Shown here in pieces: positions 58,201 through 64,000 of a stretch of DNA of 64,000 nt. The position numbers and the translations under genes are program-made. Below the pieces are notes generated by a model. It did no database searches, was not told the origin of the DNA, and saw only the letters and a program-made list of their open reading frames with translations. Origin of the DNA: Stenopsyche tienmushanensis (Eukaryota > Arthropoda > Insecta > Trichoptera > Stenopsychidae); the NCBI GenBank assembly GCA_008973525.1, contig WACJ01000180.1:62001-126000 (forward strand), in the 5' to 3' direction. Within the stretch, counting starts at the first letter, position 1; each line of letters opens with the position of its first letter.

Positions 58201-58335
58201 TGCCATCCCACTTCTGACACCAATGTAGCATAGGGACGGAGCGGAGATGCTCGTTCTGCTATCGAGTCGTTATGTAGTCGGGCGGATGGATAATGGACTT
58301 CCGCCTCCTTCACGTCATCATTGAACCGACAACAT
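58201..58335 (-). mobile_element. LTR 3' end plus primer-binding-type leader
   Basis: On the minus strand an LTR end (tccctatgCTACA at 58224) is followed by TTGGTGTCAGAAGTGGGATG. Such a TGG-starting segment right after the LTR is where the tRNA primer binds in LTR retrotransposons. The LTR part resembles 29000-29139 (tccatccgcccgactaca, cgatagcagaacga). Only the last about 110 bp of LTR remain, next to a mariner fragment. Confidence 0.6.
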
Positions 58336-58859
58336 TAATTCTGGCCGGTGTCTGGCAATTGTATCCTTTAGATTGTCTAGTTGGAAACAATATTTTGTTG
58401 AATTGATCGTTTCACCTTACTGAAGTAGCTCATAATAAGCTACCCTCTTCCAGTCTCACCAAATCCATAGCAAAACTTTTTTTGAATGTAGGACAGGTTT
58501 AGCTACAGTTAAAGCTTCTGTACCCTTGGTCCAAGACCGTTTACGTTGGATATTCTCATAGAGTATCCAACTTTCATCTCCGGTGACAAGTCTCTTCAAA
58601 AAAGGTTGGCTATTATGTCGTCGGAGAAGAAGATCGCATGTTGAAATACGCTGAAGTTTATTTGAATCAGTCAGTTCATGAGGAAGCCACACATCTGAAC
58701 GACTGATGTAGCCCAATTTTGTCAGATGATTATGGACGGATGTTCGTGGAATTTCTAACCTGTTAGCTATTTCGCGAACAGTATATCGCGGGTTTTCTTC
58801 AACCATGGCTATGATTAGATCTGTGTTCATTTGCAAAAGAAACTTATGGGACAACCTAA
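58336..58859 (-). mobile_element. mariner copy D, 3' truncated
   Basis: The right tip complement is TTAGGTTGTCCCATAAGTTT at 58859, followed by TA. The minus-strand coding region starts at 58832: MNTDLIIAMVEENPRYTVRE, IPRTSVHNHLTKLGYISRSD, VWLPHELTDSNKLQRISTCD, LVTGDESWILYENIQRKRSW, then YYELLQ and TIARHRPEL before the break. It is the best preserved N-terminal half of this family and the only copy with the full MVEENPRYTV stretch. Still truncated and so inactive. Confidence 0.8.
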
Positions 58860-58869
58860 TATAAACACC

Positions 58870-59290
58870 GTCTGAAACAAATATTAGCGTTGTAGAGATG
58901 GGTGCAAAATTTCTGTCGCTAAATCAAATTGGTAACTCCAGTCATCGATATACACCCCAAAACTTATAGCATTACTGCCATTATGTTTTAATATCATGTT
59001 TTCAATTGATTTTCCCATTTTTTAAATATCTCTGGATTTACCCTTTTTTGTTTCCAGCTTTATGCCAATGTTTGACGCATATATTCTGGAATTTCTTTTC
59101 AAATTCCCTAATTAAGTCGTTTTAACAATCGTAGACGAGCACGTCGAACTTTATTATCCAGTCAGTTTTCCACTTAAAATCTTTTAACTGCACTTACAAC
59201 CGATCGACTTATTTGAAGTATTCCTCCAATTTCTCTAATAGTTTTATTTCATAATAAAACATTCAGCATAAAAGAGGAATTTCCTATGGG
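58870..59290 (-). pseudogene. Tc1-like transposase fossil
   Basis: The minus-strand reading gives TIREIGGILQISRSVVSAVK (helix-turn-helix of a Tc1-type transposase), then VRRARLRLLKR, and further on LKHNGSNAISFGVYI (the KHGGGSVMVWGC block) and SYQFDLATEI. Many stops and frameshifts. It lies between mariner copies D and E. Confidence 0.55.
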
Positions 59291-59384
59291 GTATTTCAAT
59301 AGAGACGCTCTAAATTTGTAAGATATTAGCGATCATTTTATTAAAGCAATGTCTATCAAATTTATTGTGAATTATTTAATAGTA

Positions 59385-59955
59385 TCAAGGTGTCCCAGAA
59401 GTTTCTTTCGTTTTCATATTAAAAAATAAATAAACAATAATTTGTATTACATCAAAATTTATTGAATAATATATGATCCATTCTGTTCTATTATCCTTTT
59501 ATCCATCTCTCTGGAAGCCTCATAATGCCTCCTTGCCAAAATTTTACAGGTTTTTTAGCAAAATATTGATCAAGGTACATTTTTATATCATTTTTTGAAT
59601 TAAATTTTTTACCACGTAAAAAAATTTTCAAATAAAAAAAATAAATAATAATCTGAAGGGGAAATGTCCGGAGAAAATGGAAGATGGGGAAAAACATCCC
59701 AGCTGAAGTAGCTCATAATAAACTACCCCCTTCCAGTCCCACCAAATGCATAGCAAAACTTTTTTTGGATGTAGGCCAGGTTTAGCTACAGTTAAAGCTT
59801 CTGTACCCTTGGTCCAAGACCGTTTGCATTGGATATTCTCATAGAGTATCCAACTTTCATCTCCAGTGACAAATCTCTTCAAAAAAGGTTGGCTATTATG
59901 TCGTCGGAGAAGAAGATCTCATGTTGAAATACACTGAAGTTTATTTGAGTCAGTT
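59385..59955 (-). mobile_element. mariner copy E, internally deleted
   Basis: The left tip after TA is TCAAGGTGTCCCAGAAGTTT, which differs from the usual TTAGG start. The minus-strand pieces are VTGDESWILYENIQCKRSW, EALTVAKPGLHPKKVLL and WWDWKGVVYYELLQ, then an abrupt jump to the C-terminal KNDIKMYLDQYFAKKPVKFW. The block with the second and third catalytic Asp is deleted. The 5' end is cut at 59955. Confidence 0.75.
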
Positions 59956-59959
59956 AGTT

Positions 59960-60350
59960 TTGGTTTCTTTGGCAACAAAACCCATTTTTGCATTAAAGGA
60001 TGTATGAACAAGCAAAATTATAGGATTTAGGACAATATCAATCCACACGAGATATATCAGCATTAAATACATCTCGAGGAAGTTATTGTTTGGTGCGGAT
60101 TTAGGTCTGGTGGAATCATTGGTCAATACTTGTTCCAAAATAAATCTGGTATTGCCATAACCATCAACGGCCTTAACTAAATGATATGACATATGAATCC
60201 AATAAGACGGTGCTACGTGCCATACAGCGCATGCTACGATGAATATTCTGCACGAACGATTTGAGGGCATGGTTATTTCACGCGGCGGCGACGTGAACTG
60301 GCCACAGAGATCGTACGATTTAAGCCTTTATTTAGACTTGCCTATTTAAA
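59960..60350 (+). pseudogene. IS630/Tc1-mariner-type transposase fossil (fourth family)
   Basis: Plus-strand pieces across frameshifts: VWCGFRSGGIIGQYLFQNKS, GIAITINGLN, then DGATCHTAHATMNILHERF, EGMVISRGGDVNWPQRSYDL. QQDGATCHTA is the second catalytic Asp block and RS-DL(T/S)P-D the third in this group of transposases. The C-terminal part is missing. A longer minus-strand frame (59950-60270) antisense to this one is a shadow. Confidence 0.7.
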
Positions 60351-61239
60351 AAGTATAGTAGAAAAAAAATAAAGATGAACATTTCTAAGGCATACGCAAT
60401 TAAATATACGCAAGCATGCATAAGACTTAAAGATGTTATGCTCCAATAAGTTCTTTTATGTTGTTAAACCTCCTCAACGATGAAACTATACATAATTTTT
60501 TAAAACTTTAGAAAGCACAAGCATTGGTACGTATCCAAATATAATTTATACACATTAATTCAGTACAGCACACGAACTATTGATCAGGCTACAAATTAAT
60601 TCCATAATCTGTTGTTGCCATTTACACCGACATCCCCTTCGTTCAAGTGTTTGGTCGAGCGTGAGTGTGATCAGTTCTGCGTCACCGCATTAATTATAGA
60701 TTGAATTTAAAAACTTTAATAATATTTTTTGAAAAAATCCCTTGTTATCTTGTAAAGCTGTTTAATATTTTTGACATCGAGCTCCCTTTGTGAATTTTAT
60801 CTTTGCGCCCTTTATAAAGGACGCAAAGTGAACTGGAATAGAATATTTTTACTGTTTCATTAATTTATAGCAAGAAACTGAGAGACACAAAACTTATCCT
60901 TTTAAAATATACTATTTCTATATCTAAATAAAAAAATGTCTTTTCATTTAATTAAGAAATATACGTAGCTTCCATCAGAATTGCAGTAAAAAGAAATTTG
61001 AAGTCCATAAAAATGAGAAAACTTCAACGATGTTATCGTTGAGAATATTTGTTGATAATTTATTGAAAATGGCTCTTAGAATAATTTAAAATTCAGAAAA
61101 CGATAACAGATGAAAATGGTGATCAATTTATTCAAAAATATAAATGCTAATTCAAGTCATCATGCGTCATTTTTAGCATTACTTTTTTATGACTTCACTA
61201 TGAACATTTTTCATGATTATTTAAGCTAGATAGTAATTG
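60351..61239. other. AT-rich spacer
   Basis: Nothing recognised. Confidence 0.35.
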
Positions 61240-61555
61240 TGTAGCGTGGACGAATTATCTTCCTCGTGCAATGGCGCTGTTAATCTGAGCAGATTTAAAC
61301 CGCCAGCGACATCTTCTGTGGCGCTGCGGGGACATTGCGCCTGCAATACCGACCGATCGCTTCATGCGCATGCACCGTTGCCGATTAGCCTTGGCTGCGG
61401 AAGGACGTCCTTCCCGCAGCCAGATCAAAAGAGAGTATTTCTGTCCGACGCCCGTCCACTCCCATCCATCCGTCTGAGAACATCATGGACCCGAAAGAAG
61501 TACGAACCCGCGCACTAGCGCAGCAATCCTGATGAGCACGCAGGAGCGGGGAACC
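61240..61555 (+). mobile_element. LTR fragment (third copy)
   Basis: Starts TGTAGCGTGGACGAATTA and follows the LTR at 28691 through gacattgcgcctgcaat, ccgaccgatcgcttc, ttggctgcgg and cccgatgagcac-like words. It carries internal deletions and ends near gcggggaaccc without the ACGCTACA tip. Confidence 0.65.
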
Positions 61556-62223
61556 CGTTATGGTTACATCTAGTTACACCATTGAAATTGATTTACAACT
61601 AAATTATTTTATATGCAGTATAATTGAATTTCATTCTAATTAATAATCGCATTATATTGTTTAACTTTTTTAAACATCTATTCGAAAATAAATTCAGCAA
61701 CTAAAATAAGGCTGTCTATTTATAACGATAAATTAAAGGATTCCAAGCAAATATTTTATTATTATAGCGGATTTTTCAATTAGGTCGTGATTACCTTTTA
61801 TATTTACTTGTTTAATGTTTAATTTAACGCCGTAAATTACGGAGAGAGAAAAGAGCGGAAATACAAGGGTAGAATCCGCCACTGTTATCAATTATCTCAA
61901 TTCTTTCCTATTCCATCTCGACGACCAAATATAATTATGTTTATAAAAAAGCACCGTGTTGCATCAAGCTGCTGCCAGAGCGCGATAAAAATAATAATTT
62001 ACTTTGTTTGGAATAAATAAAATACACAAAAGCACCCTAGCGCTCAAAAATATATATTGGGGTTGATATAAAATATCTTTTTTTTTTTGTATTTGAATAA
62101 AATTTCACATCCGCTACTATTCAATAAATATGCAAAATATGACAAATCCTTCGATTTATATAATATATTTATATTGTTTGAAAAATTGAAGATGCATTTT
62201 TTGGAAAAAATACATTTTTATAT
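61556..62223. other. AT-rich spacer
   Basis: Nothing recognised. Confidence 0.35.
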
Positions 62224-62665
62224 TGCACCCTTTGATTAGTAATCGCGCATATATGCGTTTGGTCTCAATTGATGCATAAAGAGATTGTGAATCTGAGACA
62301 GAGGCGGAGAGAGTGTCTTGCGTCTCATCATACAATCATACATTGATGACAAGGTCGTACTGTAAAGTTATTGTATCAATTGTATAGATCGACCCAAATT
62401 AATCTATTTCAAACTTCAATAAATGTATTATTTTATTACTAAAACCGAAGACACACGAGTACATTGTTTAGGTTTATACGAATAAATTAATGAATATTGT
62501 GTGCTATCAAAAGTGTTAAGGTTCATTTATTTATATACCAGCTTCACTTACGCTGCGCGGTCATGAGATAAAAGTAGGTTTAATATGGACGATAAGTAGT
62601 GGACATACGAATATAGCATCTATGTTTGAATCAATTTAAAATTAGCTCACTAATCATAGGGTAAA
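62224..62665. mobile_element. 442-bp piggyBac-type MITE
   Basis: The left end reads tgca then CCCTTTGATTAGTAATCG. The right end, on the other strand, reads ttta then CCCTATGATTAGTGAGC. The flanking tetramers are one or two changes away from TTAA. The copy at 7271 retains an exact TTAACCCTTTGATTAG, which defines the true tip. A palindrome (cgcgcatatatgcg) lies near the left tip. Non-coding. Confidence 0.65.
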
Positions 62666-63920
62666 ATATGTTTTTTTTTTGCAAATTCTTAATGTTTACA
62701 TTTACAAACGTATTTAATTTCAGAATACCTTTATCAAAAGCGCTCATTATAATTATAATATGTAATGTAGAACTATTTTCATAGATCAAAGAACGACATG
62801 ATCAAACACAAGATAAAACACAAAGCACAACTGCATGGATGTTTGAGAAAGATTTCCTAACGAGCCCTTATAACAGGGGTTCTTATTCAATGGGTCGTGA
62901 CCCAACCCAAGCTTTCCAAATAAATTAAGCAATAAATTGTATGATAGCATAGCATCTGTAAACAATGCTTGGAGCATCTGTACAGGAATAAAGGAAGATA
63001 ATCCGCATAAATATAACTGTTAAATTGCATTCTCCATAGGGAATATATTAAATCATCCTTTGACTTGCCGGTTCTCAAAAAAAAACTTACGTTTCGGATA
63101 TTTTTGCTGATCTTAATAAGCTGAATATCTTCGTGCAAAGTCGCAATCATACTCTGATTGGAATAATAAATAAGGCTAAGTAAGGCTCTACCGGCTGGGA
63201 GCTTCGCATTTTAGTCGCTTTTTTCACAAAACCCTATTTTTAAAGACAATGGACACCAATTTTCTCAAAAACGAATGCACCGATCGTAATGAAATTGTAC
63301 ATAATTCTTCTAGATAGGATTGACTAGTAATTGAATGAAGGTTTTTTTTATTTTATTTGATCACAACTTGTTTTAAAAGGCAATACATGATGTAGATTTG
63401 ACCGAAAATTGTATTTTTTGCATACATCTATATATTTTTTTAAATCCTTCGTTCGATTATAATACTCACATACCAATATGATGAGTTATCTTATCCACCG
63501 CGAGGATACTTTTTATAAGGGTGTTTCCAAAAAATCTGAAAAATGGCTGAATTATCAAAATTTTTAAATGAAAATTTCAATAAATATTGCTTAAATGTTG
63601 ATCTTTGATTTGCCTTATAGTTTGAATAAAATATTTATTTTATTATATTATCCGTTTAACTACCAGCGTTCTTAGAGATTTCCATTAAAGTTCATAGTTT
63701 ATTTGAGAGTGTCTCAATTTGCTATAATAATACTAATAAAAACAGTTTTTTTATAAAGTATTCTGAGCAATACATCCCAAAATAGATCCTGTTATGTAGC
63801 AAAGCTCATTCGATGGGCAGCCCTGATGACTTTTTAAGAATTTATTTAAAAATAATATGTAAGCACCGAGATCCGTCAAAATGCGAAGACATACTTGGAT
63901 TCACCATTATTTTTAGGTAA
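62666..63920. other. AT-rich DNA, nothing recognised
   Basis: Two minus-strand frames (62786-63150) lack any known motif. Near 63195-63300 ctctaccggctgggagc and cgatcgtaatgaaattgt look repeat-like, but no partner was found in the window. Confidence 0.3.
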
Positions 63921-64000
63921 TTTTAGCGTGGGTGATTACCACCCCCACGTAGTAGCGCTGTTAACAGCGACATCTTACATCTCTCTTCAGTGCAAAGTGT
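63921..64000 (+). mobile_element. LTR fragment cut by the window end
   Basis: ttttagcgtgggtgatta, then cccccacgtagtagcg and agcgacatcttacatctc. It is nearly the complement of 1185-1255 and matches the start of the LTR at 28691. The remainder lies beyond the window. Confidence 0.65.

Noticed and set aside
59950..60270. 106-codon minus-strand frame with hydrophobic stretches, first taken for a membrane protein
   Set aside because: The opposite strand carries clear transposase blocks (DGATCHTA, GGDVNWPQRSYDL), so the frame is antisense to a transposon fossil.
1..64000. tRNA, rRNA, CRISPR arrays and bacterial-type operons
   Set aside because: No cloverleaf with convincing A and B boxes, no rRNA cores and no spacer-repeat arrays were seen. 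The only regular tandem arrays are the two MITE minisatellites.

Overview
The window is AT-rich, intron-rich and transposon-dense animal DNA, almost certainly from an insect. The evidence is a neuropeptide GPCR of the insect CCHamide-receptor type with spliceosomal introns, mariner, Tc1, pogo, piggyBac, hAT, Helitron, R1-like LINE and LTR remnants, and no operons or bacterial gene packing. Dipteran-like short repeats (tacatatgta) are frequent, but the order cannot be settled from the sequence alone.

Two host genes are supported. (1) On the minus strand at 2816-3511 there is a small secreted protein with a signal peptide, a compact N-terminal domain and a Ser/Gly/Asn repeat tail. (2) On the minus strand, four exons (44430-44599, 24512-24705, 17120-17240, 14403-14784) join with matching phases and canonical splice sites. 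They encode TM4 to the C-terminus (about 288 residues) of a CCHamide/bombesin-like receptor. Its introns are about 2.3, 7.3 and 19.7 kb, and the upstream exons for TM1-TM3 were not found in the window. One further minus-strand exon-like stretch (54398-54656) is a weak candidate.

Most of the rest is mobile DNA. Region 0-2 kb: a TTAA-flanked piggyBac-type MITE, then an R1-like LINE split by an LTR. Region 4-12 kb: a Tc1-type MITE, a Helitron fossil, an R1/LINE-like 3' repeat, and a hAT MITE carrying a roughly 55-bp minisatellite. Region 12-14 kb: a pogo/Tigger MITE with a hAT deletion derivative nested inside it. The receptor introns hold a TTAA-flanked 884-bp element, a 160-bp TA MITE, piggyBac remnants at 19 and 33 kb (the latter invaded by mariner), a solo LTR, a 363-bp pogo MITE, several mariner copies and more hAT derivatives. 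Region 45-64 kb: mariner/Tc1/IS630-type fossils, a second, inverted copy of the minisatellite hAT MITE with its own 8-bp target duplication, a ZBED/SCAND3-type hAT transposase fossil, and more LTR pieces.

No undescribed enzymatic or defence system was seen. The most distinctive observations are the unit-number difference in the minisatellite MITE, a mariner subfamily whose copies share one N-terminal deletion junction, the nested insertions that allow relative dating, and a near-identical 29-bp motif at three unrelated sites.
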